Origin: Glandiceps talaboti
Lineage: Eukaryota > Hemichordata > Enteropneusta > Spengelidae
NCBI RefSeq assembly: GCF_964340395.1
Contig: NC_135566.1
Coordinates: 10,423,501 to 10,487,500, forward strand
Direction of reading: 5' to 3'
Length of the DNA stretch: 64,000 bases
Part shown: in pieces, positions 47,527 to 58,775 of the stretch
Numbering within the stretch: the stretch's first letter is position 1
How the letters are laid out: every line of letters begins with the position of its first letter
Program-made: the position numbers and the translations under genes
The notes under the pieces: model-generated
What the model was told of the DNA's origin: nothing
What the model saw: the letters and a program-made list of their open reading frames with translations, nothing else
Database searches by the model: none

Positions 47527-50500
47527 ATGGCTGAAAGTACGAGTTCATCATCTCCAAATAAGAAACGTAAACATGACGACGTCGATGCTGATTTCCAGAA
47601 TTTCACAGTATGCAACATCCTGAATGAAAACGTTCAATCGAAAACCTTGTTTGTGGAAGGACGTTTCGATGGATCAGACGATCCAGCAGTCGTGCTTCTG
47701 GAGAAGACCCCATTTGATAAACACACTATCGAGAACATGCTGGCCAAAACTAATTTGACTACTGTGATGCACAATGATATATATGGTGTTTACACCGGTC
47801 TGCCTCCCCCTGATAGTAACGGTAAGTACCTGTACATTTAACTGATAAAGGCTGTAAGGTTTTCGATGAGAGTACACACCGGGATTGTTGTAGTCTGGAT
47901 GCCAACTGTGGTTTCTAACCAGGAGGAAGTAGTCCTGCTTGCAGACTGAGACAGCTAGTCCCGGGTAGACAGTGCACGGGTTTCGCTCAATCATGGATGT
48001 ATTATGGAGAGCACACACGATTTTGCAAGGGTTTGTATGATCGATACTGTGTTATGTGTTTACATGTGTATAAACGGCTCACGTGTGACTTCAGCATGTC
48101 AAAACAACTGATTCACATGTTTGTTATTATAATCTACATCAAACTGTAGCAAGCATGCTGTCTATCACTATGAAATCAGTCAATCAATCAATCAATCAAT
48201 ATCATGTATCATTAATGCGCATGGTTTCTGATAATAGGATATTTCTTTATACCAGAGTCTCTGTCATGGTAGAGGGACTGTGTTTCATCCATAATAATAC
48301 ATGTTCAATGTTGTTAGTTCACCAGAAAGGAACAGGAATCACATGATGTGACTGGTGATGATTGATCATAATGTTTCTGAGTCACTAAGAGTTATTGGCA
48401 TATTAAGTATGCATGTAATTTGACAGGGAAGTACCATGCTTGTTTCTTGTTGCTTTGTTTGATTGTATTGTCATGTGTATTTGTTCTGTGTCTGTATATT
48501 TTATCTTATTTAATAACTTTTTATGTAAAGGTGTAATAAATAAATAAATATTCTATATACACACAGGTATAAAGACAACCATTATCCATCCAGCCACAAA
48601 ACGTCATCTGATGAAGTATACAGAACAACAATCCTATCTTATCACAGAGAGTGCCAAGGATTATCAAGAAGTTACACTACCTTTCATAAAGTCACAACCA
48701 TTTAGTATAGAGGTAAAACAATTATTACTAATACTATGGAAAGCAAGCGATCAACCAAATAGGCCTTTCTAAAATCTGCCATGGTGCGCTCTACTTCCTG
48801 TCTGTGTGTATCTTGGGGGTATGCACATGGTATAGGTTACTTTGGTTAATCATAGAGCACTGTTGCTTTCCTCGATATCTGAATACGAAAACAACTCTGA
48901 TTTACACTTCCACAGAATATCAAGGGATGAAGCTCTTTAAGAAATGGCACTATGAGGTTATGATACCCCCAATTTGAATGAGGGCGCTGTATTCCCGATT
49001 TCCTGTTTGCAGTCTGGAGTGGCCTTAAGATATCACAGACAAGAAAGAAACACACAAACTAAAATCAGTGTTATTGCATGTCGTACATTACACAGAATTG
49101 GGTGATAGCAGTGCTATGTTTTAATATGTGGATATAATCACCCTGTCAGTGTTTTTACTAAGGCGTGGGAATCCCACCTGTCAACAGAAAGGGGTAAATT
49201 TTGGCATAAGGTAGTTACCAATACATTATTATGTCATAATATTGGTGGGGAACCCTGGTAAAATTACTGAAGATATCAGATAGATATTACCTACTTAACA
49301 CTTGGATTGTGGTCAAATGTAGAACTACCCCCCCCCCCCCATTCACCCCCCCCCCCAGGAAAAACACACAAAAAAACACACACAAAAACACACAAACAAA
49401 CACACACAAAACCTACACACTCCTGTAATCCAAGATTACTGAGTGAGTTTGAATGTGGGGTCCACTTGAGGAAAACTTTTCTATCAGAGACACGCCATTC
49501 TGTGTTAGTTTCCCGATAGCTGATGTGCTGTCACCATAATGTCTTTCTGAGACTTTCATACAGTCACATTCACAAGGTAAAGCAATTAGTGTCCTTTAAA
49601 GCCAGTCTCACATTATATTCTTTATGACTTCAGATCTAACTACATGTATCTGTGGAAATATTGTTATATTACAGTGGGTTTACAACATCCTTTCAAAGAA
49701 GTCAGAAGCTGACAGAATAGTGTTTGAAGACAGTGATGGGGAAAATGGATTTATTTTATTGCCTGATATGAAATGGGATGTTTCACAAGTTGGAAATCTT
49801 TATATTATAGCAATTTGTCACAGGAAAGGAATCCTGTCAATTCGGGATCTGACTGATCAACACCTTCCTTTGTTGAAGAATATCCAAAAGAAAGGCACAG
49901 TAAGTTGAATTTGAATTTTGAATTCCACGATAAAACTTTTGCAAATGTTAAATGCTAAATGCCAAACATTGAATGCCATATTGAAACCCAAAAATTTTGA
50001 ATGCCCTTCGTCGTAAACCACACCCTCTTTTATGGCACCATCCAAGACCTTAGACGCACCAACTGTTATTTCGCAGTGTTGTGAAAGAAATAACAGCTCG
50101 AGTCTGATCTGATTTGCAATAATGTGAATGCCTTACTCAAAACCTTCAATTTAGTGTTGTGGAATGTCATGTATTTTTCGAATGATATATGCCAAACATA
50201 ACTGATATTAAATGCCATACAGCAACAATCTCCAAGTTAAATGCGATACTGAAAATATGAATGCTGCAACAATTACCAATATTGTATGCCATACTGAAAA
50301 AAAAGTGTTGAATGCTATATTCCAGCTGTCATGAGTGTTGAATGGCTTAACATTCGCTTATGTCAAATGCCATACTGCATGATTACAAATGTTGAATGCA
50401 AAAGCAACACATACACATTTTGAATGCCATGCTGGTACACATTGTGAAGAACCATAGCTTTTTCAGAGATAAAAGGTAAAAAAGAAACCATAGGGAGACA

Positions 50501-50935
50501 TTTTGATGCAAATTACTTCCATATGTGTGTAGTGTGTGTCTGTTTAGTACAAATTTTAAAATGTACAAACTCTGCTTCTTACTAATAGACCACTGCACCA
50601 GTTTCAAGTGAACGAAAAGTCAAAAAGTGAATTTTGCTAATAATTTGATGTGACTTTTGTTATTGTAGGAAGTCATATGCAAGAAATTTGGTTTACAAGC
50701 AGAAAAGCTACAGGTGTACTTTCACTACCAGCCGTCATACTATCACCTACATGTACATTTCTGTCATCTCAACTTTGATGCACCTGGTCGACATCTCGCC
50801 AAGGCCCATCTATTACAGGATGTAATAGACAATATTGAAATGAAGAGTGATTACTATCAAAACAAATCCATTTCTTTCACTGTCAGAGAGAAAGATCCAT
50901 TATTCCTGAAGTTCAAGGAAGCTGGAAAGGTTTGA
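47527..50935 (+). CDS. DCPS: scavenger mRNA-decapping enzyme (m7GpppX diphosphatase)
   Basis: Hydrolyses the residual cap left after 3'-to-5' mRNA decay, releasing m7GMP. Exons: 47527-47821, 48567-48712, 49675-49899 and 50669-50935, with phases consistent, giving 310 residues (human 337). The N-terminus has a basic KKRKHDD stretch that could be a nuclear signal, then the dimer-swap domain ([36 protein letters not shown]). The C-terminal HIT domain has [30 protein letters not shown], with the catalytic histidine triad HLHVH, and [18 protein letters not shown]. The start at 47527 is preceded by CAAGA and is the first in-frame ATG. Candidate poly(A) signal at 51978. Confidence 0.97.
49148..49269. 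mobile_element. possible short hAT-like MITE in DCPS intron 2
   Basis: CAGTGTTTTTACTAAGG at the left and CCCTGGTAAAATTACTG at the right are imperfect inverted copies bounding about 120 bp. CAGTG-type ends fit hAT elements, but I see no target duplication. Confidence 0.35.
49322..49420. repeat. poly(C) and ACACAAA-rich simple sequence
   Basis: Two C runs (about 49327-49338 and 49347-49356) are followed by ACACAAAA-type repeats, all in DCPS intron 2. Confidence 0.9.
50005..50100 (-). repeat. dispersed hairpin-repeat family, copy 4 (DCPS intron 3)
   Basis: Read on the minus strand: GAGCTGTTATTTCTTTC, ACAACACTGC, then GAAATAACAG, an exact 10-base inverted repeat forming a hairpin. It then runs GGTGCGTCT, GATGGTGCCATAAAAGAGG and GTGGTTTACGACGAAGG. 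It is the best hairpin of the family. Around it are many short AATGCCAT / TGAATGC motifs (49940-50420) that form a degenerate repeat. Confidence 0.75.
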
Positions 50936-51754
50936 ATGACGTATGAAGTGTAAAGATGTGTACGTATTATGATGGACCCCTTAGGATGTCCTCAGTGTCA
51001 CTCTCAGAATTGTATTACACAAGAAATAACTGTCTTAAAGTCAGAAGAAGATTCAGAAATGAATTTTTAGAAGTCAGCCATTGACTTTGATGTATCACTG
51101 GCATGATCAAGGTCCATAGTAGACGGATCAAACCGTTGGCGTTGCATTCGTTTCTAACATAAGGTTCTGAAGTAACTACATTTTACTGTCCAATAGAAAT
51201 CCCAAACTCATTTGCTACATTTTTCTTTTCCTGAAGAAAACGTTTTACCGAGAGCAGTTAAACGATTACTTTTGCTCTGGCCACACCTTGAACACACTGA
51301 TATGCTAACAATGCATGCTTGCAACACTGTTGCATATCAAACTATTGTATGGGCCTAAGAGACAGTTTTATTGCTGTCAATAATCAAACCAATGATAAAG
51401 GTTGGGTAGTGTTCAAAAAGAAAAATCTTAATAGAGATGTTTGGCTCTGTTTTGCCCTACCCAAACTCATCCATGAATATATCTTTAATCTATACATATA
51501 TTGTACCCCGATAACCGCCAGTCAGTGCAACCCTAGTCCAACTATCTGCAAAGCACATCTTTGTGACATGAAAACCAATCAGACATTGTCCAGTTCCAAG
51601 GAATTGGATAATGAATACACCTGGCTTGTTTCCATGTCAACAGATCATGTATTCCACATTAAAACAGTATGCTTTTAAGAAATAAATTAAAGTTGTACTA
51701 CTATGTACCTGGTAGGATAGAGGTTGCAATGTGAAGGCTTTAATCCTATGTGCT

Positions 51755-51905
51755 TATAGAGGCAGCAATGGATTATATACTCCCCAGGGAGTTGAATTTT
51801 AAAAGTGTGGCTGTGCCATTATAGATCCATATTGGGGGTAATAATTGAGTGCCTGAGCTCTTGGGAGAAAAGGTGCATTGCAAATTCACATCATTATTAA
51901 TATTG
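51755..51905 (+). mobile_element. SINE-like repeat with L2/CR1-type tail, copy 3
   Basis: GAGGCAGCAATGGATTATAT, ACTCCCCAGGGAGTTGA, GTGCCATTATAGATCCATAT and GGGGGTAATAATTG align with the inverted copy at 33.3 kb. It lies in the inferred DCPS 3' untranslated region. Confidence 0.65.
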
Positions 51906-51977
51906 TGTGTGTCATGTGTCTGTTTTATTGTAGCTGTAAGTCTTTGAAATTACATGTAATGTAGAACATGCTTTGGA

Positions 51978-51983
51978 AATAAA
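51978..51983 (+). promoter_or_regulatory. candidate DCPS poly(A) signal
   Basis: AATAAA about 1 kb after the stop, followed by a T/G-rich stretch (TTTGTTGATCCTTTG). Confidence 0.4.
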
Positions 51984-52254
51984 AATGTAAACCTTTGTTG
52001 ATCCTTTGTTTATACATGTATTGTATATATTCATATTGTAGAATGGATTGGATAGGTGATGGCCCTAATCTTATTCATTAATATGCAAATTAGGCTAAAG
52101 GTATAAATAGGTTTCACTCAAAAACTAATTAGTTATCTGCATTACAGAAAGACTTTGTATGCTGAATACCCTTAGTACCACAATACCATCAAAATATCCA
52201 CCAGGTTAGAAAAAATTCTAAGCCGTCATTGTTGCTCTGTACATAATAGTTATG

Positions 52255-52316
52255 CAAATTTGTCATTGTGTATGCAAGCCACACCTATCATATTGGATAC
52301 AGGCGTTCTATAAATT

Positions 52317-52359
<43 letters not shown>
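52255..52359 (+). mobile_element. retroelement 3' tail with (GATT)n
   Basis: GGCGTTCTATAAATTTTTTG followed by about ten GATT units. A GCGYTMTATAAAT end joined to a tetranucleotide run is usual for the 3' ends of L2-clade LINEs and their SINEs. Confidence 0.5.
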
Positions 52360-53496
52360 ATATGAAGTATGTCTTGATGGCATTGGCATATTTAAGTTTG
52401 ATAACATTCTAAGATGTGGTTCATTGATGAACATTACCTAATTGGTAAATATAATTAATTATGCAACTGTGTGATGTAGTAGGTGTTAGGAAATACATTC
52501 ACCAAATGAGATTAAATTCTGATGAAATCGTCAATAACGACAGTAGGTGAATTATTATACAAATTATATCATTTATATTTAATGGATTTTGTTAAAAAAT
52601 TAATCTGCCCATGCAATTATCGAAATAATGTGCATGCCAAAGTTTGACATTATGCATACTAATCAGGCGGACATAGTTATCTCAACAGCAGTCCTTATGG
52701 GAGACGATACACATGAAAGTAAAATGGACGAGATGGCTGTTCACTTTTATATTTTTCAACATGTTCTTATCGCAGAAGGATTTTCCAGTTTGTATACGCA
52801 ATACCGGTATGCAAGCACACACACGTACATCGAAGAGGGGAGATTGAAGTGTGTAGCTTGCACTGATGTCATAAATGGCTAAAATGGGTGGAGATGTTCA
52901 CAAATAAATTTCTTTTTTTTCCCAATTACCATTTCGAGCTTCCAAAGTATATATGTTATTGACAGATTATAAATTTTATGTATGAAGGTTTGCAAAGCAT
53001 AGAGCGGATGGAATTAAGCAAGTGACACCAGTTAATATTATACAAATAATTACATCGTATTAACAAATTTATCACGGCGACTTTCTAAAATCAAGTACAT
53101 GTACACACACAGACACACACACACACTGTCTTGTTGCCCCTGTCTGTTTGTCTGTCTGTCTAGCCACCCTTTCTCAATTATTTAGAAATTCAATTAATTT
53201 ATGTAACACACAATAGGTATATATGTACATCTATATAATATTACAGTGTACATTTCACAGTCAGTGACCCATTACATTACACATGTAATTGTTATTTCCA
53301 ATGTTTATGTTCTGCAACAAGAGTGTATATATCAGCGAACATATCGGTTTTTAACTGATTGCTGAATTATCATTTTTTTTCCCTTTTTATAATTTTTTCA
53401 TCCTCATAATCCCTGTCTTATCTCTATAACTATGGAAGGAGGCTGGGATTCAGAGAGTAGCATTGTAATGGGTACAATACCTTACAATTTTATCAC

Positions 53497-53703
53497 TATT
53501 CATTTATTTATTTATATACCATCCATTGTCGAATAACAGGAGGAAACCGGTCGAGTACCTGCTTTGTTCGGTATAGTCAAACAGCACGACACTCTTCTTA
53601 CTCTAATACAGCGTGGTAAATTTAATCAAACCCTGAATGGGTTCGAACCCCACCCGCAGTGGTAAGAGGCAAGTGGTTTAACGACTCGGCCACCGGCAAC
53701 CCT
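53497..53703 (-). mobile_element. tRNA-derived SINE
   Basis: On the minus strand, GGTTGCCGGTGGCCGAGTCG, with A-box-like TGGCCGAGTCG, and a B-box GGTTCGAACCC 36 bases later form a tRNA-like head of the serine/leucine type. The body includes GTGTCGTGCTG and GGTACTCGACCGGTTTCCTC, and the tail is (AAAT)n. Body sequences of this kind occur in conserved-core SINEs of marine animals, but the superfamily cannot be fixed by eye. It is not a functional tRNA: it cannot close an acceptor stem. Confidence 0.8.
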
Positions 53704-54432
53704 GAAGTAATGTGTTTTTAGCGTTTACGTATTTACGACACCGTGGTATCATTTGATTATATACTTTATATTTTGTAACATTTTTTTTCATAAAAACTGA
53801 GTATAAACTTTATCGTACCCATAATTTTTAGAGAGTAATACACCCTGCTTTTGGTTTGCATCTGCCTATTAAATCTCCGATCAAAGATACTCTGTGTAAT
53901 GATGCAATCTATTTTGAAATATCTTGAACAGCTTTTTCCTGAGCTTCTGTCTAATAATGTCATCACAAACTACATCATTCAAACCCTAATATTTCGTTAT
54001 GAGACTGAGCCCCGCTTTGTGAATGGGTCACACGTGCTGTCAAACCATAGACCCGACCCTACACGAAAGGGTCTCAAACTTGGGTTACAATTGCATGGCT
54101 CGTGACGACATCTTGAACAATAAAATATTACACAGTCGCCATTTTTCTCAGATTAACTTGGAGACGTAAAAGAAAAAATAATTCATATTCATAAATATAT
54201 AATGTAATTTGATACATATTGAAGTTCTGATATTGTTTGTCAATGATTTATGACAACACAATTTATGGATACATTACACAGCGTGAGTTATGTTGAAATT
54301 GGATGGGAAGGGCGGGTGGCAGAGATAGTCACAGTGTGATTTTAGAGAGAAATTGTGGACTTTACCCGGTATTACTTATAAACATGATAAAGGGATCAAG
54401 TTAGTACTGCTTATTTGGACATCTTCTTTCTT

Positions 54433-54545
54433 TATTATTTTGTTTTTTATATTTATTTATTTATTTTATATTAATTTTTTTATATATTTATTTATTTATT
54501 TATTTCATTTATTTTATTTTTTAAATATTTATTTATTTATTCATT
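54433..54545. repeat. (TATTT/ATTT)n AT-rich simple sequence
   Basis: TTTATTTATTTATTTTATAT-type sequence for about 110 bp. A Phe/Tyr/Leu-rich frame through it is not a gene. Confidence 0.95.
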
Positions 54546-55151
54546 AGAAATTCGCGATTTTCATCTTCAAAACCCACCACTTCCTTCCAGTTTAAGACCT
54601 CAGCCCCCCTTAGCAATGAGAATGGTGAATGACATTGATTGATGCTATATCAATACAACAATTCAACTAACACGAAAGTCTACTTTCAGGTTGCGTGGTT
54701 CAAATGGTTAATTGACGTTTCCAACGTCATGAATAAATTATAAGCCTGGTGAACACCTTTGCATAGCTACTTTGAATGCACTGCTATGCTATGCTATTAT
54801 ATGACTTGGAACGCCATTATGATGTTGACGGTATGATCAACTGGTGAGTTAACAAGAAGACACACGATGCCAGTGGCGTAATAGTACTTTCAGTAACTCT
54901 AAAGTGGTATAATTGTGTGCTAAATACGTTGTTTTTATCATCACGTCAACCTTACAAGCGTGAATCGAAGGTCACAGTTTTATCAAATATTTTATTCACA
55001 CTTATAATTTTGCCGTATATACGACTGATGCTGGGGAGAGAAGGCGTGTCTCGGCAATACGAAGGATGAGTCGTATGCAGGCGAGATGTCGTGTCTGAAC
55101 GATTTGTGTTGATACAGCAACGCTAACAAGTAAAAAAAAAGTGATCCCATA

Positions 55152-57205
55152 ATGGTAGGAGCTAATACACGTAGGATTGGGGTAACAACTGACGAACAGT
55201 GTAAGAATTATCGATCAGCGCTGCAAGAAATCGAAGGTGAGACATACGCATACAAATTAAGCTTTAATGTTATACTAGAGTGTGCTGAGAATGATAAATA
55301 CTGGGAATTTGACATTCAACACTGACAGCACTAACGGAATTTACGTGACATTACAAAGACCACCACAAGTTCCCGCTTAGAATATTATGTAAACATAGCA
55401 ATACGTAATACTTCATATTGGCTTTAGGGACAATGGAGAGAAATATTTGTACTTGAATTAGTAGGTGTACCGTATACACATGTGATTAAAACCTGTTGTC
55501 TTGCCGACAAATGTTGTCAGTCAGAAAATATTGGTATGTTGTTAAGTGAAAAAGCATGTCTCCGTCGATATCAAAATCTAGTATTACTTGCTAATGAAAT
55601 GTTAGTAGCATATCTATCGATGGTTAATTCTGTGTGAAATTTTAAGTTCAAATAGATGTATTGTACTTGAAATTTGATTTACACATACGGGAAGACGGCA
55701 TTGATGACACGTTTACACCCTTCGTGTATCCATAAATCTTTTTACGGATATGAAATAAATAGCGATTTCGTAGGCCCATAAAATTGGATAGATATTTATT
55801 ACAAAGCTAGGCAATTAACGCCCCTGGAACAAAACTCAGCAAGTAAATGCCGCAGCCCAAGTTCGCTTAAAAGCCAGTATAATATTAGAATGAGCTCTTA
55901 AGTTGCACACCATCACTACCGAATGATCATGATGTTGCTAAGCACGCTCCTTTGATGGTTAGGAAATGGAAGAATGGACTAGAGTCATTGCAGAGTACAG
56001 AGTATAGACTGTTTTAAAAGACTAGTGTATGTTGTATGGCTTGATAAATTAGGTTGTCCATTATCGAATGCTAGAGTAGCTGGAGTACTTTAACAGATTC
56101 TATAGTCAGTACAAAAGGCGAACGTCTCCATCCAATCCACAGGGGCGTGTAATATTTCATAGATTGTTTTCTTATTGCTTAGAATGTCGTTTTCTTAGGA
56201 AAATATCGTACGAATCTTGCTGCTACAAATGTATCAATCTCTATACTAAGGAGAAATATTAGGCTCTTCCCCTTACATGTAGGAATATATATTAATCAAA
56301 ATGTTGTTATATTTAGTCTGTAGACCTGGAAAACAACAATCTATGAAATATTACACGCCCATGTGCTTCACGGTGCATCTTGGACAGTGCCATTCAAAAG
56401 ACGCTGTGCACGTAGTTTATGACGATGTATTCTACAAATATGATGATAACTCGTATATCGACCGTGCACTGACTTTTCTTAAAATCTATCTCCACCATTG
56501 ATCGTGTCTTTTTAGATAATACCAGACTTAGAATTGGTAGAAACATAGATCATGTGGTATAACGTGAGTCGTTGATGGCGATTTGCTAACAGATCATGAT
56601 TCTATTTCGTTGACAGATGCTCGTTTCTGTTGGGGATTGTGTTGTGCTCCTGGCCTAGTGGGAGGCATCATGTTATGTGTCTATTTCATCATTCTGTTGC
56701 CAACAGGTAAATGTTAATGTTCTCAATTCAAAAAACAAAAAAATCACAATTTATGTTTTTGGTAAACATACACTTCTCTGTAGATTTGCAACATGAAATT
56801 TGCCAAATGTTAAAGCACGTGACATCACTCTATATGAACTGGATTATAGAAATGCTCATATATGATATCATGTAACACGGACCTACTATTTATAACATAT
56901 TCAAATGCAGTTACCATGACAAATAACTTGTTCAGCGCGCGTATTTCGTGTATCAATGGTTCTTTGACAACGCATGACGTGCACATATTGTCTTTTTGTC
57001 TTTCTAAGGATTATTTCTGGCAATGGTTGGTGGTCACAAGAAGAGTGAACTCATTCCTATTGGAATTGTAATTATAATTGCACCAATCGTTGGATTTGTT
57101 GTGTTCTTCCTCGTCAAGCGATATCGATCAAAATATGTATTATCACCTCAGAAGTCTCTAAGCCGTGTACAATTAACTATAGATCCTGCAACACAGGTTC
57201 TGTGA
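55152..57205 (+). CDS. small two-helix membrane protein, unrecognised
   Basis: Three exons, 55152-55236, 56617-56706 and 57009-57205, with good sites (GTGAGA, TTGACAG, GTAAAT, TTTCTAAG) and matching phases, encode 123 residues. A hydrophilic N-terminus of about 32 residues leads into a first membrane segment (CAPGLVGGIMLCVYFIILL, with a CC pair before it). A short loop with GGHKKSEL precedes a second, very hydrophobic segment (IPIGIVIIIAPIVGFVVFFL). KRYRSKY follows at once, the positive-inside signal, and a 28-residue tail ends PATQVL. Both ends probably face the cytosol. I recognise no family. Intron 1 contains a MITE. The DNA of the final codons and stop is repeated downstream. Splicing rests on sequence alone. 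Confidence 0.7.
56142..56360. mobile_element. MITE with about 30-bp terminal inverted repeats
   Basis: The left end GGGGCGTGTAATATTTCATA and right end TATGAAATATTACACGCCC are inverted copies, each continuing into GATTGTTTTC / GAAAACAACAATC. The 219-bp interior shares blocks with 10921-11140. There is no coding capacity. It sits in intron 1 of the membrane-protein gene. Confidence 0.8.
56375..56435 (+). repeat. dispersed hairpin-repeat family, copy 5 (fragment)
   Basis: GTGCATCTTGGACAGTGCCA, AAAAGACGCTGTG and GTTTATGACGATG follow the MITE directly, as a similar GTTTACGACGATG fragment follows the 10.9 kb MITE copy. Confidence 0.6.
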
Positions 57206-57282
57206 GGTAACCAGCTTCTATATCATCACCATATATCCTGCAGTCCAGGTTCTATGAGGTAACCAATCACGAAGAAGCTTCT

Positions 57283-57350
<68 letters not shown>

Positions 57351-57535
57351 AGATCCTGCAGCACATGTTCTGTGAGGTAACCAATCACGAAGAAGCTTCT
57401 ATCATCACCATATGTTGCAGTCCAGGTTCTATGAGGTAACCAATCACGAAGACGCTTCTATCATCTTCAGAGACTCGGGGGTCCATGATTTATGAGATAA
57501 CCAATCGTGATAAAGCTTCTATCATCACATATATC
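57179..57535 (+). repeat. degenerate tandem repeat starting in the last codons of the membrane-protein gene
   Basis: Five units of about 55-65 bp, each with a CCTGCA...CAGGTTCTRTGAGGTAACC core and GCTTCTATCATC end. The first unit contains the codons for DPATQVL and the TGA stop. The third (from about 57349) is nearly the same as the first. Units pair as A-B and C-D, suggesting a two-unit duplication. About 23 TCA/CAT triplets (57283-57349) have expanded from the ATCATC end of the second unit. Confidence 0.85.
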
Positions 57536-58694
57536 ATGACATATCATTAGATAACCTTACATACTCCAAGTCAGGATATTTGACAACTGCAATATATTAT
57601 TTACAGATATGATGTCTTTAATATATGACTGGAAGCACGTGACATTAATTGGAGTCACGTGACGTCATCTTGCTGTGCTTTAAGTACATTATGCATAATA
57701 TCACATCAAACACAGTACTAAACAGATAAGGAGAAAGCTCTATTTTATTACAGCTTCGTGAGTTTTTGTTACAACGAATCCACGAATTTGTAAAGTCGTT
57801 GATAAGAAGGTCGTCATTAAGGGGTTTGTTGTTAAAGTAGTTGATACGAACACTAATATTAGGGGATGGTCATTTTATCTGTCGGTGTGGTGGTGAGACT
57901 TTATAAAAGTCAACAGAATGCGATTGATGCTCACAAAATGATATCACTTAAAAGTGACACGGAGCAGGTGAAACGAGTATAAGTATCACTCGAGAAAAAG
58001 AACAACAAACGCACATGAAGGGCACAAGAAGGTTACTTGGGTTCTCCTGAATTTTGTAGTTCTTGAAAGTAAAACAAATGTAAGGTCGGTGGCTTTGAAC
58101 TAAACTACGTTTATAGACCAGTAGCCTATTTGTCGTTGGCTTTTTCAATTTAGCTATCATATCCAATTGTATCGATATCTCATTGAATGTGATCCCTGGA
58201 TTAGAAAGCCAATACGGTGAATTATATAGGCAAAGTTAAACGTACACAGGATTTCTTTTTTTCCTATGCAACATAACATGCACAGCACAATATTGTGACA
58301 AATGCGAGTAATAACTACAATATCTTCCAACAATGTACTGTGTCCCTTGAATGATGTCAGCGACATTGTTCTCTCTGCAACTCCACACATTAATCATGCA
58401 AGCCATGTCGTCGAGACACGTTTGTTATTTATTATGAGTACACAGTGTACAACCACTTTAAGTTATAGATCAATAAATGTATAAATGTATAACAGTAACA
58501 AAATGGAAGGTTTTTTTTTTTTTTTTTTAAAATAAAAATGTGTTCTTATTTCAAGCCATTAGTTTTGAAGTAAGTAATGGTCATAAATCTATCACTGTAT
58601 TTTAGATTCAGAAATGATAGGTATAGGACTGTACACGTAGAGTGCAACATACAGTAGAAATTCTAAAATATTTATATTATGTACAGTACTTAAT

Positions 58695-58775
58695 CGTGTC
58701 AGGAAGCATCGTCGTAAATCACGGCCTCTTTTGTGGCACTGTCGTAGTGTAGCGAAAGAAATATCAGCACGATAA
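58695..58775 (-). repeat. dispersed hairpin-repeat family, copy 6
   Basis: On the minus strand: GTGCTGATATTTCTTTCGCT, ACACTACGACAGTGCCACAA, AAGAGGCCGTGATTTACGAC and GATGC. The middle is deleted relative to the 12.2 and 50.0 kb copies, removing one hairpin arm. Confidence 0.7.

Larger units (their letters stand above)
50936..55151. other. DCPS 3' region and downstream intergenic stretch
   Basis: It begins with the likely DCPS 3' untranslated region and poly(A) signal. A 119-codon frame at 51319-51678 and an 84-codon frame at 52628-52882 lack similarity or splice context. SINE-like elements lie at 51755, 52319 and 53497, and a TATTT-rich tract at 54433-54545. No other gene is seen. Confidence 0.5.

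Noticed and set aside
51319-51678. 119-residue plus-strand frame after DCPS
   Set aside because: It lies in the likely 3' untranslated region and looks like a chance frame without domain or signal.
53638-53703. tRNA gene on the minus strand
   Set aside because: A- and B-box-like motifs are present but no acceptor stem closes, and the sequence continues into a SINE body with an AAAT tail.
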